Source: Pseudoxanthomonas sp. F37
GTDB taxonomy: Bacteria; Pseudomonadota; Gammaproteobacteria; Xanthomonadales; Xanthomonadaceae
Direction: 5' to 3'
Length of the DNA stretch: 64,000 nucleotides
NCBI RefSeq assembly: GCF_022965755.1
Contig: NZ_CP095187.1
Span: 992,001-1,056,000 of the forward strand
Shown: positions 1 to 8,996 of the stretch, piece by piece
Numbering within the stretch: position 1 is the first letter of the stretch
How the letters are laid out: every line of letters begins with the position of its first letter
Notes under the pieces: generated by a model
Database searches by the model: none
Told to the model about the DNA's origin: nothing
Seen by the model: the letters and a program-made list of their open reading frames with translations, nothing else
Program-made: the position numbers and the translations under genes

Positions 1-505
1 CGCTCGCCGTCGGCCGCCAGCAGCAGGCGGGTCGGCAATTGCTCGGACTGGCGGAAGTAGTCCTCGAAGGCCTCGGCCAGCCGGCTGGCCTCCAGCCCCA
101 CCAGGCTCTGGTAGCGCTGCGGCTCGCGCGGGTCCAGGCCGGGGTTCTCGATGGTGATGGCCAGCAGGGCGTCGCGGCCGAGCTCGCGCAGGTCGCGCGG
201 GGCGTCCTGCCCCCCGCCAGCTGGACGATGCCGCGCACGGTGCCGGCGGCGGTGCATTCGGCAAAGAGCGTGCGCAATCCCTGCTCGCCCCGGATCTGGA
301 TGGACAGGCGCCCGTCCACCTTGGTGTGCCCGGTGAACAGCACGGCCGCCGCAGTGGCCTCTCCCAGCAGTTCGCGTGCCGCAGGGGGGTAGTCCCCGCG
401 ACCGGCGACGGTATTCCATGTGGCGTCCAGTCGCACGGCCACGCCGCGCACGCCGGCGGCGGGCAGCAGGAATCGGGTCAGGGTGTCGGGGGCATCACTG
501 CTCAC
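1..505 (-). pseudogene. hslO: Hsp33 redox-regulated chaperone, frameshifted and cut by the window edge
   Basis: Hsp33 is a cytosolic holdase chaperone switched on by oxidative stress through a C-terminal zinc centre. The N-terminal half is readable here. It begins at a GTG at 505 that overlaps the stop of the upstream hydroxylase gene (GTGA), and contains FTGHTKVDGRLSIQIRGEQG (residues about 57-76). After LAGG the frame breaks at a run of six C on the plus strand (210-215). One extra base restores the family sequence DLRELGRDALLAITIENPG, then EDYFRQSEQLPTRLLL near the window edge. The cysteine-rich C-terminus lies outside the window. The frameshift is seen directly; whether it is real decay or a homopolymer error cannot be told here. 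Family assignment is strong. Confidence 0.85.
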
Positions 506-1809
506 AGTTCTCCAAGGTCGGCGCCTTCGCCGTAATAGGCCATGATGCCCTCCACCGTATGGGCCACCAGGTCCTTTTCCAAGTCGGTCAGCATCGGGTG
601 CCAGATGTCGAAGATCAGGACCACGCGTAGCTGGTCGCTGAAATTCCACGCCTCATGCTGGATGGTGTCGTCGAACAGCACGAGTTCGCCCGGCTTCCAC
701 ACATGCGTCTCGCCGCCCACGCGCAGTCCGCAGTCCGGGGGGATGATCAGCGGCAGGTGGACCGTCAGCCGGGTATTGGTGGCGCCATTGTGCGGAGGAA
801 TGTGCGTGCCCGGCTTGAGTGCCGAGAAGAACGCCACCGGTGCGCGCTTGGGCACCCGGTTGAGGGGCGCATGCGCGAACAGGGCCGCCTCGGTGCGCGG
901 GCACAGGTCTGCCTGCCGATCGATACGCTGGCCATTCCGCCACAGGAAGTAGGCGCCCCAGTCCAGCTTCCGGTCCAGTGCGGCGAACTGTCCCATCGGC
1001 TCGCCGGCAGGCGTCTGCACGTAGGGCTCGAAGGCGCGCTGTTGCGCCAGCAGGGCATCCAGTTCGGCCAGGATGTCCGGGAAGGCGGCTTCCAGGCGCG
1101 GCACCCAGTCGTAGTCCTCGCGATGGAAGAACGGGATCGCCGGCAGGCGCGGGAACGGCAGCATCAACGGCCGCGCGGTGACGAAGTTGCGCCGCCCGGT
1201 GAGGATATCCAGGCAGTGATCGAACCGCTCCAGTTCGCGCCGTGAGCCGCCTTCCAGCGCGCCCTGCAGATGGTCCAGCATGAACTCCCGCAACTGCGCC
1301 TGGTTGGCGGCGATGGAAGCCTTCGCCTCGTTGACCAGCGCCTGCATGTGCGGCGCCTGGACGAAGGCGGGCGGCATGTAGGCCATCGCGGCAGACCACG
1401 CCGTCGCGGCTTCGCGCTCGCGCCCCAACTGCTGCAGCAGGCGCGCCTTCTCGGCGTGCGCTCCCCATGCCGCAGGCTCTGCCTGGATGGCCTGCTTGAT
1501 CGCCTCCAAGGCCTGGGGCAGGTCGCCACGCGCCGAATGCACGCGCGAGAGGTTGGCGTAGGCCATGGCGGGCTGGTCGGAGACCGCGGCGGCGCGAAGC
1601 AGGAGCCGCTGCGCCTCGGCCAGTTCTCCGCGGCTGAGGTAGTAGCTGCCCAGGCCATTGAGTGCCGGCGCGACGTCCGGGGAGTGCTCCAGCACGCGGC
1701 GCCAGCAATCGGCGGCGCGCTCGGGCTGGTTCTGTCGGGACCATGTACTCGCCTGTTCCAGCAGCGCTTTCAGGGCATCGGAGAGAGCCACGGGCTGCGG
1801 GGTCGTCAT
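502..1809 (-). CDS. Aspartyl/asparaginyl beta-hydroxylase family protein with N-terminal TPR repeats
   Basis: Predicted Fe(II)/2-oxoglutarate-dependent hydroxylase of the Asp/Asn beta-hydroxylase family, 435 residues. Residues about 10-190 are helical and TPR-like (alternating Ala/Leu-rich pairs such as AYANLSRVHSARGDLPQALE). The catalytic part occupies roughly 230-420 and has HIPPHNG near residue 338, NTRLTVHLPL just after it, and HEAWNFSDQLRVVLIFDIWHP near 384. These histidines and the arginine match the metal and 2-oxoglutarate ligands of the family. The ATG at 1809 starts the recognisable protein; the frame stays open further upstream only because it lies antisense to mtgA. The stop overlaps the hslO start, so the two are probably cotranscribed. 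The substrate is unknown; LPS-modifying and protein-modifying members both exist. Confidence 0.85.
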   Translation of the reverse strand: MTTPQPVALSDALKALLEQASTWSRQNQPERAADCWRRVLEHSPDVAPALNGLGSYYLSRGELAEAQRLLLRAAAVSDQPAMAYANLSRVHSARGDLPQALEAIKQAIQAEPAAWGAHAEKARLLQQLGREREAATAWSAAMAYMPPAFVQAPHMQALVNEAKASIAANQAQLREFMLDHLQGALEGGSRRELERFDHCLDILTGRRNFVTARPLMLPFPRLPAIPFFHREDYDWVPRLEAAFPDILAELDALLAQQRAFEPYVQTPAGEPMGQFAALDRKLDWGAYFLWRNGQRIDRQADLCPRTEAALFAHAPLNRVPKRAPVAFFSALKPGTHIPPHNGATNTRLTVHLPLIIPPDCGLRVGGETHVWKPGELVLFDDTIQHEAWNFSDQLRVVLIFDIWHPMLTDLEKDLVAHTVEGIMAYYGEGADLGEL

Positions 1810-1875
1810 GCTGGCGAGACAAGAAGGGGGAAGTGGTCCCAGAATAACGGGAACTGAACACTTGGTGTCGGTAAC

Positions 1876-2655
1876 TTGAATTACGAGAGCGAGCCGTCGA
1901 ACAAGCCCCGCCGTGCACGCCGCTGGTTCCGCTGGCTGCTCGCCCTGCCGTTCCTGTTCGCGGCCGCCAGCGTCCTGCAGGTCGCCGTGCTCCGCTTCGT
2001 GGACCCGCCGTTCAGTGCCTTCATGGCGGCCCGGGTGCTGGAGGCCTGGGGGAGCGGCGATTTCGGCTTCCGCGTGGCCTACGACTGGCGCGACCTGGAC
2101 AGGATGGCGCCCAGCCTGCCGCTGTCGATGGTGGCGGCGGAAGACCAGAACTTCGCCACCCATCACGGCTTCGACCTGGACGCGATCGAGAAGGCGCGCA
2201 TCCACAACCGGAAGATGGTCGAGCGGGCCGAAAAGCGGGGCAGGCCGGTCACGCGCCTGCGCGGCGCCAGCACCATCAGCCAGCAGGTCGCCAAGAATCT
2301 GTTCCTCTGGCAGGGCAGCCATCGCCTCTCGCGCTGGGCGCGCAAGGGCCTGGAGGCCTGGTACACCGTGCTGATCGAAGCGCTCTGGCCGAAGTCGCGC
2401 ATCCTGGAGGTGTACGCGAACATCGCCGAGTTCGGCGACGGCGTGTATGGCGGGCAGGCGGCCGCGCGCCGCTACTGGGGCAAGGACGCCGCGCGCCTGA
2501 CCCCGGCCGAAAGCGCACGCCTGGCGGCGGTGCTTCCGTCGCCGCGCCGCTACAGTGCCGCCAACCCCGGCCCCTACGTGCAGCGACGGGCCAAGCGCAT
2601 CCAGCGGCAGGTGGCGCAGATCGGCGGCACCGCCTACCTGGAGGCCCTGCGGTGA
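1876..2655 (+). CDS. mtgA: Monofunctional biosynthetic peptidoglycan transglycosylase
   Basis: Polymerises lipid II into glycan strands at the periplasmic face of the inner membrane (GT51 family). It is 259 residues, the usual MtgA length. A basic N-terminus precedes one membrane anchor (about residues 15-38, [19 protein letters not shown]). The GT51 motifs are clear: [14 protein letters not shown] (about 89-102) with the catalytic Glu, [16 protein letters not shown], and the second-Glu region [15 protein letters not shown]. The start appears to be TTG at 1876, because no ATG or GTG fits in frame nearby and the membrane segment needs this N-terminus. The next gene starts by GTGA overlap at its stop, so the pair is translationally coupled. 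Confidence 0.93.
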   Translation: MNYESEPSNKPRRARRWFRWLLALPFLFAAASVLQVAVLRFVDPPFSAFMAARVLEAWGSGDFGFRVAYDWRDLDRMAPSLPLSMVAAEDQNFATHHGFDLDAIEKARIHNRKMVERAEKRGRPVTRLRGASTISQQVAKNLFLWQGSHRLSRWARKGLEAWYTVLIEALWPKSRILEVYANIAEFGDGVYGGQAAARRYWGKDAARLTPAESARLAAVLPSPRRYSAANPGPYVQRRAKRIQRQVAQIGGTAYLEALR

Positions 2656-3692
2656 GCGGCGCCGGTCCATGGCAGGTCACCGTGGTGGTCGCCGCCTACA
2701 ACGAAGCACAGGCGTTGCCGGTGCTGCATCCGCGCATCATCGCCGCGCTGGACGCGATGGAGGATGTGCAGGGCCGCGTGCTGTACGTGGACGATGGCAG
2801 CCGCGACGCCACATGGAGCGTGTTGCGTACGCTGGCGGCGAACGACCCGCGCGTGTCGGTGCTGCGGTTGTCGCGCAACTTCGGCAAGGAGGCGGCCCTG
2901 ACCGCGGGCCTGGACCGCGTGGACGCCGGCGCGGCCATCATCCTGGACGCCGATGGGCAGGACCCGCCGGAGCTGATCGGCGAGTTCGTGCGCCAATGGC
3001 AGGCCGGCTACGACAACGTGCATGGCACGCGCATCGCCCGCGACGGCGAGGGCTGGCTGAAGCGGGCCACCGCACACGCGTTCTACCGGGTGATCGGGCG
3101 CCTGTCGAAGACGCCCATCCCCGCCGATACCGGCGACTTCCGCCTGTTGTCGCCCCGCGCGCTGGCGGCGCTGCGCGAGTTGCGCGAGCGGCATCGCTTC
3201 ATGAAGGGGCTGTTCGGCTGGGTGGGATTCAACCAGAAGGCGTTGCCCTACCATCGCCAGGCGCGGGTCGCGGGCAACAGCAGCTTCGGCTTCTGGAAGC
3301 TGTGGAACTTCGCGCTGGAAGGCATCACCAGTTTCACCACGGCGCCATTGCGCGTGGCGACCTATCTGGGCGTGATCACGGCGCTGCTGGCGTTCGCCTT
3401 CGCCCTTTACGTGGTCGGCAAGGCCTTGCTGTTCGGCGATCCGGTGGCGGGCTGGCCGACGATGATGACGGTCATCCTGTTCCTGGGGGGTGTGCAGCTG
3501 GTGGCGCTGGGCCTGATCGGCGAGTACCTGGGACGGCTGTACGAAGAGTCCAAGCAGCGGCCGCTGTACCTGGTGGATACCTGGCATCCCGCAACGGCAG
3601 GAGTATCCTTGTCCTCGCCAGACCGACCCGTTCCCCATCCCGGAGATCGCCATGCGCACGGTTCGTCAGTTGCTGGGGTCCAAGACTCCTGA
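2652..3692 (+). CDS. GT2 family glycosyltransferase (DPM1/GtrB/ArnC-like)
   Basis: Membrane-bound family 2 glycosyltransferase, probably moving a sugar from a nucleotide donor to undecaprenyl phosphate. The GT-A domain is at the N-terminus: [15 protein letters not shown] (residues 9-23), [10 protein letters not shown] (43-52), [16 protein letters not shown], then the metal-binding [12 protein letters not shown] (about 96-107). Two hydrophobic segments follow near 236-257 and 270-292, with the typical ending [18 protein letters not shown]. The GTG start overlaps the mtgA stop, suggesting coupled translation. The C-terminal tail runs 41 bases into the next gene in another frame. The sugar and acceptor cannot be read from sequence; a role in envelope glycan or lipid decoration is inferred from family and neighbour. 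Confidence 0.88.
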   Translation: MSGAGPWQVTVVVAAYNEAQALPVLHPRIIAALDAMEDVQGRVLYVDDGSRDATWSVLRTLAANDPRVSVLRLSRNFGKEAALTAGLDRVDAGAAIILDADGQDPPELIGEFVRQWQAGYDNVHGTRIARDGEGWLKRATAHAFYRVIGRLSKTPIPADTGDFRLLSPRALAALRELRERHRFMKGLFGWVGFNQKALPYHRQARVAGNSSFGFWKLWNFALEGITSFTTAPLRVATYLGVITALLAFAFALYVVGKALLFGDPVAGWPTMMTVILFLGGVQLVALGLIGEYLGRLYEESKQRPLYLVDTWHPATAGVSLSSPDRPVPHPGDRHAHGSSVAGVQDS

Positions 3693-4080
3693 GATCTTCG
3701 CCGTCTCCCCCGATGCCTCCGTCCTGGACGCCATCAAGCTGATGGCCGAAAAGGGCGTGGGCGCCGTCCTGGCCATGCAGGGCGCGCGGCTGTGCGGCAT
3801 CGTGTCCGAGCGCGACTACGCCCGCAAGGTGGTGTTGCAGGGGCGTTCGTCGTCCAACACGCCGGTGCGCGACATCATGACCGCGAAAGTCGTCACGGTG
3901 GGGCCCGACGACAGCGTGGACCACTGCATGCAGGTCGTCACCGAACACCGCATCCGCCACCTGCCCGTGGCCGAGGGCGACACCATCATCGGCGTCATCT
4001 CCATCGGCGACCTGGTGAAGGCGGTCATCGAGGACCAGAAGGTCGAACTGGACCAGCTGCAGCGCTACATCGCCAGCTGA
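3652..4080 (+). CDS. CBS-domain pair protein
   Basis: A stand-alone pair of CBS domains, 142 residues, which as a family bind adenine nucleotides or NAD(H) and act as cytosolic energy sensors. The first repeat covers about 10-65 (VSPDASVLDAIKLMAEKGVG, then GIVSERDYARKVVLQG). The second covers about 75-135 (MTAKVVTVGPDDSVDHCMQV, RHLPVAEGDTIIGVISIGDL). The ATG at 3652 lies inside the end of the glycosyltransferase gene. It converges with the AsmA-like gene with only 9 bases between stops. No partner protein is evident, so the regulated target is unknown. Confidence 0.9.
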   Translation: MRTVRQLLGSKTPEIFAVSPDASVLDAIKLMAEKGVGAVLAMQGARLCGIVSERDYARKVVLQGRSSSNTPVRDIMTAKVVTVGPDDSVDHCMQVVTEHRIRHLPVAEGDTIIGVISIGDLVKAVIEDQKVELDQLQRYIAS

Positions 4081-4089
4081 CGCCATTCG

Positions 4090-6033
4090 TCATTTCGCGT
4101 ACTGGCCGCCACAGGCGCTGTCCTGGCCGGGTCCCGGCTCTATCGTGGCCAGCAGGGCGGCCGGCGGCGCGATGCTGCCCAGCGCCAGCGCCGTGGCGCC
4201 GCGCAGGCCGAGTCGCTTGAAGTCCGGGCGGAACGAAGGGTCCTTGAAGGTGCCATCCACGACCAGCGGCGAGCGCAGCGCCAGGATGCTGCGATCCTTC
4301 GGGCGCGGCCTCAGTTCCAGGTCCAGTATTTCCTCCTTCAGGCTGACCTCGCCCTTGCCCAGGATGATGGTGTCGGAGGTGTCGAAGGCCAGTGCGCGCG
4401 TGCGCATCACGCCGCCCTCCACCGCGAAGTCGCCGAACGCGCAGCGCACGGCCACGGTGCGGTCCTGGGTCAACAGGAACTTCAGCGCCTCGGCCACGTC
4501 CAGGCCGGCCAGTTCCATCAGCAGATTGCTGACCTGGCCGCGTCCCATTCCCAGCATCACCTCGCCGTCGGCGGTCCCCAGGATGCCGGCCACCGAATTG
4601 CCCGTGCCGGCCAGCGACGCGTTGCCGCCGATACGTCCGATGGCGCTCTGCGTCAGCTGCGCGCTGGGGAACAGCTCACCCAGGTCGAGGCCGCGCACCG
4701 CGACGTCGGCCTTCGTACGGATGACCTCGCTGCGCGCATCCATGCGGATCGTCGAGCGGATGTCGCCTTCGGCGACGCCGAAGTTTAGCGGTTCGAGCCG
4801 CAGCAGCCCGGCTTCCAGCAGCAGGTGCGCGTCCATGTCCTCGATGGGCAGCCGGGGCGCGTTGATGCGGTGCGCCTTCCAGCGCACGTCGGCATCCATC
4901 GCACGCAGCTTGGTCAGGTCGTACGGCGTGTCGGGCAGCACGCGTGCGTCCGCCGCAAGCGCGGCGGCTTCCGCACGCTGTTCCGCCGTGGCCGCTTCCT
5001 CACCGCCCGTCTGCGGCGGTGCGCCCACGAAACCGGCAAGATCGTCGAAATCCAGCCGCTTCGAAACGAGATCGGCCTTGAGCAGGGGGCGCTCGCGGCC
5101 CACGGTGACCGCGGCCGAGCCGCCAAGGTCGCTGTCGCCGACGATGCCGGTGAAATCGTCGTAGCGCCACGTATCGCCGTCGCGGGTGAAGCGCCCATCC
5201 AGGCGGTAGGGCGGCGTGGAAGGCGTCGCGATGCCGATCAGCGGGAACAGGTCTTCCAGGTCCTGGCCGGCCAGCCGCAGGCGCAGGTCGAAGTCGCGCA
5301 GGCGGAACGGATCGAGCAGGGTGCCGCGCGCATGCGCGCGGGTGGGGCCCGCGGTCGCGCGCAGGTCGATGCGGTACGGCTTGTCGGTCTGGCGCAGTGC
5401 CAGCGGCGATTCCACCCGGCCGGCGACGCTGAAGGCATTGCCGGCCCATCGGCCTTTGCCCTCCAGTTCGACGGGCGCGGCCGAGGCGTCGCTGCTGCCG
5501 ATGCTGTCCAGGGCGATGTCCAGGTGGGTGCGCCGGCGTGGATCGAGGAACACCAGGCGTCCGTCGTCGATCCACAGGCCGGCGTAACGGAACCGGCTTT
5601 CGCCTTTGCGCTCGCCGAAGATCCAGTTGCCGCCTCCGTCGGGCCCGAACTCCAGGCGCAGCCGCGGCCGCGTCAGGCGGATCGCGATCAGCCTGACCTC
5701 GCCGACGAGCAGCGGCCACAGGCGCACGTCCACCTCCGCGCGGTCGGCGGACGCCATCGTCGGTGACGGGGACCAGTCCGCGTTGCCGAAGCGCAGCGCA
5801 TCGGCACGGATCGTCGTCACGCGTCCAAGGTCGACATCCAGATCGCCGGCGATGTCGAAGCTGCGTCCGGTCTGCGACGCCACGATGCGCTCGACGGGGC
5901 CACGCAACCAGTTCCACTGGAACAGCACGACCAGCGCCACCACCAGTGCGGCCAGCGCGCCCAGGACGATGGCGCGCGTCCGCGTCAGCGGACGCAAGAC
6001 AGAGCGGCGGCGGGAGCGGTGCGCGTCGTCCAT
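4090..6033 (-). CDS. AsmA family protein
   Basis: Large envelope protein of the AsmA/TamB-like superfamily, 647 residues. It has one N-terminal membrane anchor (about residues 22-42) and a long periplasmic beta-rich body. The opening after the anchor (VERIVASQTGRSFDIAGDLD, then ADALRFGNADWS) is the AsmA N-terminal signature, and the closing third holds the AsmA C-terminal region (DTSDTIILGKGEVSLKEEIL followed by LELRPRPKDRSILALRSPL). Members are thought to act in phospholipid transport to, or homeostasis of, the outer membrane. That role is family knowledge and not shown by this sequence. The gene converges with the CBS gene and has no obvious operon partner. Confidence 0.87.
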   Translation of the reverse strand: MDDAHRSRRRSVLRPLTRTRAIVLGALAALVVALVVLFQWNWLRGPVERIVASQTGRSFDIAGDLDVDLGRVTTIRADALRFGNADWSPSPTMASADRAEVDVRLWPLLVGEVRLIAIRLTRPRLRLEFGPDGGGNWIFGERKGESRFRYAGLWIDDGRLVFLDPRRRTHLDIALDSIGSSDASAAPVELEGKGRWAGNAFSVAGRVESPLALRQTDKPYRIDLRATAGPTRAHARGTLLDPFRLRDFDLRLRLAGQDLEDLFPLIGIATPSTPPYRLDGRFTRDGDTWRYDDFTGIVGDSDLGGSAAVTVGRERPLLKADLVSKRLDFDDLAGFVGAPPQTGGEEAATAEQRAEAAALAADARVLPDTPYDLTKLRAMDADVRWKAHRINAPRLPIEDMDAHLLLEAGLLRLEPLNFGVAEGDIRSTIRMDARSEVIRTKADVAVRGLDLGELFPSAQLTQSAIGRIGGNASLAGTGNSVAGILGTADGEVMLGMGRGQVSNLLMELAGLDVAEALKFLLTQDRTVAVRCAFGDFAVEGGVMRTRALAFDTSDTIILGKGEVSLKEEILDLELRPRPKDRSILALRSPLVVDGTFKDPSFRPDFKRLGLRGATALALGSIAPPAALLATIEPGPGQDSACGGQYAK

Positions 6034-6120
6034 GCGTGCATGGTTGGACGCGCGGTGTTCAGGCCCCGCGAAGTGCGGCCTCAGTGGTTCACGTGCGGGA
6101 CACGAACGTGCAGGGGGCGT

Positions 6121-6816
6121 CTACGACGCCAGCCGCGGCGTCAGGATCTGCTGGGTCACCGCCACGAAATGGCAGACGCTGCCGGCGATCACAAACAGGT
6201 GCCAGATGGCGTGCGAATAGCGGATCGATTCGCGGTGATAGAAGAACGTGCCCAGCGTGTAGAACAGGCCGCCAGCCAGCATCCAGCCCAGCGTCACGAG
6301 GTCGACGGCGTTCAGCAGCGGCTTGACCGCCACGATCACCAGCCAGCCCATCGCGATGTAGATGGCGGTGGAAAGCACCTTGAAGCGGCCGGTGTAGAAC
6401 AGCTTGAAGACCACGCCGGCGATGGCCAGCGTCCAGATGGCCGTGAACAGGCCCCAGCCCCAGGGCCCGCGCAGCCCGATCAGGGTGAACGGCGTGTACG
6501 TGCCGGCGATGAGCAGGTAGATGGCGCAGTGGTCGAAGACCTTCAGCCGCCCTTTCGCGACCGGATGCTGGATGGCGTGGTAGAGCGTGGAGGCCGTGTA
6601 CAGCAGCAGCAGGGTCACGCCGAACACGATGGACGCGCCCAGCTGCCAGCCGTCGCCATAGATCGCCGCGAGGGTGATCAGGACGGCGCCGCCGGCCAGC
6701 GCGGCGACGGCGCCCAGGCCGTGCGTCAATGCGCTGGCGATCTCGTCGCGCAGGTCGATCAGGTGGTCGGCCCGCTTGCGGGCGCGCAGGGCTTCGAAAG
6801 AGGTCTGCTCACTCAT
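6121..6816 (-). CDS. trhA: Hemolysin III / TrhA (PAQR-like) integral membrane protein
   Basis: Polytopic inner-membrane protein of the HlyIII/PAQR family, 231 residues with about seven hydrophobic segments. Conserved polar positions of the family are present: STLYHAIQH (about residues 75-83), KVFDHCAIYLLIAGTYTPF (about 92-110), and a C-terminal HAIWHLFVIAG. These Ser, His and Asp residues match the proposed metal-binding set of PAQR hydrolases. Bacterial members have been linked to membrane-energy and fatty-acid homeostasis; the name hemolysin III is historical. The ATG at 6816 gives a soluble head of about 28 residues before the first membrane segment. Confidence 0.88.
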   Translation of the reverse strand: MSEQTSFEALRARKRADHLIDLRDEIASALTHGLGAVAALAGGAVLITLAAIYGDGWQLGASIVFGVTLLLLYTASTLYHAIQHPVAKGRLKVFDHCAIYLLIAGTYTPFTLIGLRGPWGWGLFTAIWTLAIAGVVFKLFYTGRFKVLSTAIYIAMGWLVIVAVKPLLNAVDLVTLGWMLAGGLFYTLGTFFYHRESIRYSHAIWHLFVIAGSVCHFVAVTQQILTPRLAS

Positions 6817-6879
6817 GCCACCACGTTACCGCAATGCAGCACGCCGTGCATCGGCCGTACGCCGGCCGGTCAGCCGACA

Positions 6880-6907
6880 GCGGGCTGCGGGGTACCCGGC
6901 AGCCCGC
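6880..6907. other. Strong hairpin between two minus-strand genes
   Basis: GCGGGCTGC (6880-6888) and GCAGCCCGC (6899-6907) form a perfect 9-bp stem, and the loop can pair further through GGG-TA-CCC. It follows the stop of the small membrane-protein gene at 6923. No T-run follows on the minus strand, so it is not a standard intrinsic terminator; it may protect the 3' end or pause transcription. Confidence 0.45.
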
Positions 6908-6922
6908 CACCGCTTGCCGCGA

Positions 6923-7165
6923 TCAGACCGTGACGCCGCCGCTCAGGGCCGCCATGTCGGGGCGGAACACCAGGCACAGCACCAGGCCCGCCACGAACAG
7001 GATCAGCGGGACCTTGTTCTCGGCGAAGTTCTTGATGCCGTAATAGAGGGTGTAGAAACCGCAGATGAAACAGAAGATGGCTGCCAGCGCGCCGTCCTTC
7101 CTCGCCGCGTTCACCGTCATCCAGATCGCGCCCGCCAGCAACAGTACCGCCCCCAGAAAATACAT
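6923..7165 (-). CDS. Small inner-membrane protein of unknown function
   Basis: An 80-residue, very hydrophobic protein with about three membrane spans: residues 2-20 (YFLGAVLLLAGAIWMTV), 28-46 (AAIFCFICGFYTLYYGI) and 53-68 (VPLILFVAGLVLCLVF). Little lies outside the membrane. No catalytic or binding motif is visible and no function is proposed. Synonymous-site GC and composition look like the neighbours, which favours a real gene. It is flanked by trhA downstream and prfC upstream, all on the minus strand but with gaps over 100 bases, so cotranscription is unclear. Confidence 0.7.
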   Translation of the reverse strand: MYFLGAVLLLAGAIWMTVNAARKDGALAAIFCFICGFYTLYYGIKNFAENKVPLILFVAGLVLCLVFRPDMAALSGGVTV

Positions 7166-7306
7166 GGACTTCTCCCCTAGAAGCCGCCGGATGGCGGCCC
7201 GGGAAGCCTATCGGATCACCCGGGCCGACGGAATGTCGCGCGAGGCCGGACGGGTGGAACGTAACCCGCAAGACACGGGCCGCCGGTCCGCCCCCCGGCG
7301 GCATGG

Positions 7307-8923
7307 TCAGCCCAGATCGACGCTGTGCGCATGCTCGCGGGTGGCCAGGAACTGCACGTCCGGGGCGCGCTCCTGCGCCAGTTGCAGGTTCACCCGCGTC
7401 GGCGCCAGGTAGACCAGCTGGCCGGCGGCGTCCAGCGCCAGGTTCATGGCGTTCTTGTCGCGGAACTCTTCCAGCTTCTTCGCGTTGTCGCAGCGGATCC
7501 AGCGTGCCGTGGCCACGCTGACGTTCTCGAACGAGGCGTCCACGCCGTACTCGTCCTTCAGGCGGTAGGCCACCACGTCGAACTGCAGCACGCCCACCGC
7601 GCCCAGGATCAGGTCGTTGCTCATCAAGGGACGGAAGAACTGGGTGGCGCCTTCCTCGGACAGCTGCGCCAGGCCCTTCTGCAACTGCTTGAGCTTGAGC
7701 GGGTCGCGCAGGCGCGCGCGGCGGAACAGTTCCGGCGCGAAGTTGGGAATGCCGGTGAACGACAGTGCCTCGCCTTCGGTGAAGGTATCGCCGATGGAGA
7801 TGGTGCCGTGGTTGTGGATGCCGATCACGTCGCCCGGATAGGCCTCGGCGGCGATCTCGCGGTCGCTGGCCATGAAGGTCAGCGCGTTGGCCAGCTTCAT
7901 CTCCTTGCCGCTACGCACGTGGAAGGTCTTCATGCCGGCCTCGAAGCGGCCCGAGCACACGCGCATGAACGCCACGCGGTCGCGGTGCTGCGGGTCCATG
8001 TTGGCCTGGATCTTGAAGACGAAACCGGTCAGCCTGCCCTCGTCGGGCTGCACCTTGCGGCCGGTGGTCTCGCGCGGCTGCGGCGACGGAGCGTGTTCGA
8101 CGAAGAAATCCAGCAGCGGCTGCACGCCGAAGTTGTTGACGCCCGAGCCGAAGAACACCGGCGTCTGCCTGCCTTCCAGGTAGGCCTGCTTGTCGAACGG
8201 ATGGCTGGCGCCCTGCACCAGTTCCAGTTCGTCGCGCAGCTGCGCCAGCATCTCGGCGCCGATCTTGTCGGCAAGGCCGGGCGCGTCGAGCGACGGGAAG
8301 ATCGTCGAGTCCTGGCGGGTGAAATTGCGGCCCGGCTCGTACAGGTGCACTTCGCCGCTGATCAGGTGCACCACGCCCTTCAGGCGCTGGCCCATGCCGA
8401 TCGGCCAGGTGACCGGCGCGCACTGGATGCCCAGCACGCTTTCCACTTCGTCCAGCAGCTCGATCGGGTCCTTGCCCTCGCGGTCCAGCTTGTTGATGAA
8501 GGTCATGATGGGCGTGGCGCGCAGGCGGCAGACCTCCATCAGCTTGATGGTGCGCTCTTCCACGCCCTTGGCCACGTCGATGACCATCAGCGCGCTGTCC
8601 ACCGCGGTCAGCACGCGGTAGGTGTCCTCGCCGAAGTCGGCGTGGCCCGGGGTGTCCAGCAGGTTGACGATCTTGCCCTCGTACGGGAACTGCATCACCG
8701 ACGAGGTGACCGAGATGCCGCGCTCCTTCTCCAGCGCCATCCAGTCGGACGTGGCATGGCGCGCGGCCTTGCGGCCCTTCACCGAGCCGGCCATCTGGAT
8801 GGCGCCGCCGAACAGCAGCAGCTTTTCCGTCAGCGTGGTCTTGCCGGCGTCGGGGTGGGAGATGATGGCGAAGGTGCGGCGGCGGCTGGCCTCGCGGGCC
8901 ACGGCGCTGTTCGGATCGGACAT
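7307..8923 (-). CDS. prfC: Peptide chain release factor 3 (RF3 GTPase)
   Basis: Translational GTPase that recycles RF1 and RF2 from the ribosome after peptide release. It is 538 residues, close to E. coli RF3 (529). G-domain motifs are in order: [20 protein letters not shown] (P-loop, about residues 20-39), [15 protein letters not shown] (switch I), [13 protein letters not shown] (G3, about 93-105) and [12 protein letters not shown] (G4). Domains II and III follow, with [20 protein letters not shown] near residue 400. The ATG at 8923 gives the expected N-terminus. It stands alone on the minus strand. Confidence 0.97.
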   Translation of the reverse strand: MSDPNSAVAREASRRRTFAIISHPDAGKTTLTEKLLLFGGAIQMAGSVKGRKAARHATSDWMALEKERGISVTSSVMQFPYEGKIVNLLDTPGHADFGEDTYRVLTAVDSALMVIDVAKGVEERTIKLMEVCRLRATPIMTFINKLDREGKDPIELLDEVESVLGIQCAPVTWPIGMGQRLKGVVHLISGEVHLYEPGRNFTRQDSTIFPSLDAPGLADKIGAEMLAQLRDELELVQGASHPFDKQAYLEGRQTPVFFGSGVNNFGVQPLLDFFVEHAPSPQPRETTGRKVQPDEGRLTGFVFKIQANMDPQHRDRVAFMRVCSGRFEAGMKTFHVRSGKEMKLANALTFMASDREIAAEAYPGDVIGIHNHGTISIGDTFTEGEALSFTGIPNFAPELFRRARLRDPLKLKQLQKGLAQLSEEGATQFFRPLMSNDLILGAVGVLQFDVVAYRLKDEYGVDASFENVSVATARWIRCDNAKKLEEFRDKNAMNLALDAAGQLVYLAPTRVNLQLAQERAPDVQFLATREHAHSVDLG

Positions 8924-8996
8924 GGGGCGGGCGCCCGGGCGGGCGCGGCAGAAGCGGGAAGGGCGCGATTATACCGGCTGCCGCCGAGGGCGCCGG

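Noticed and set aside
1810-2670. N-terminal extension of the Asp/Asn hydroxylase frame to 2670
   Set aside because: The extension is antisense to mtgA and has no protein-like features; the family protein starts at 1809.
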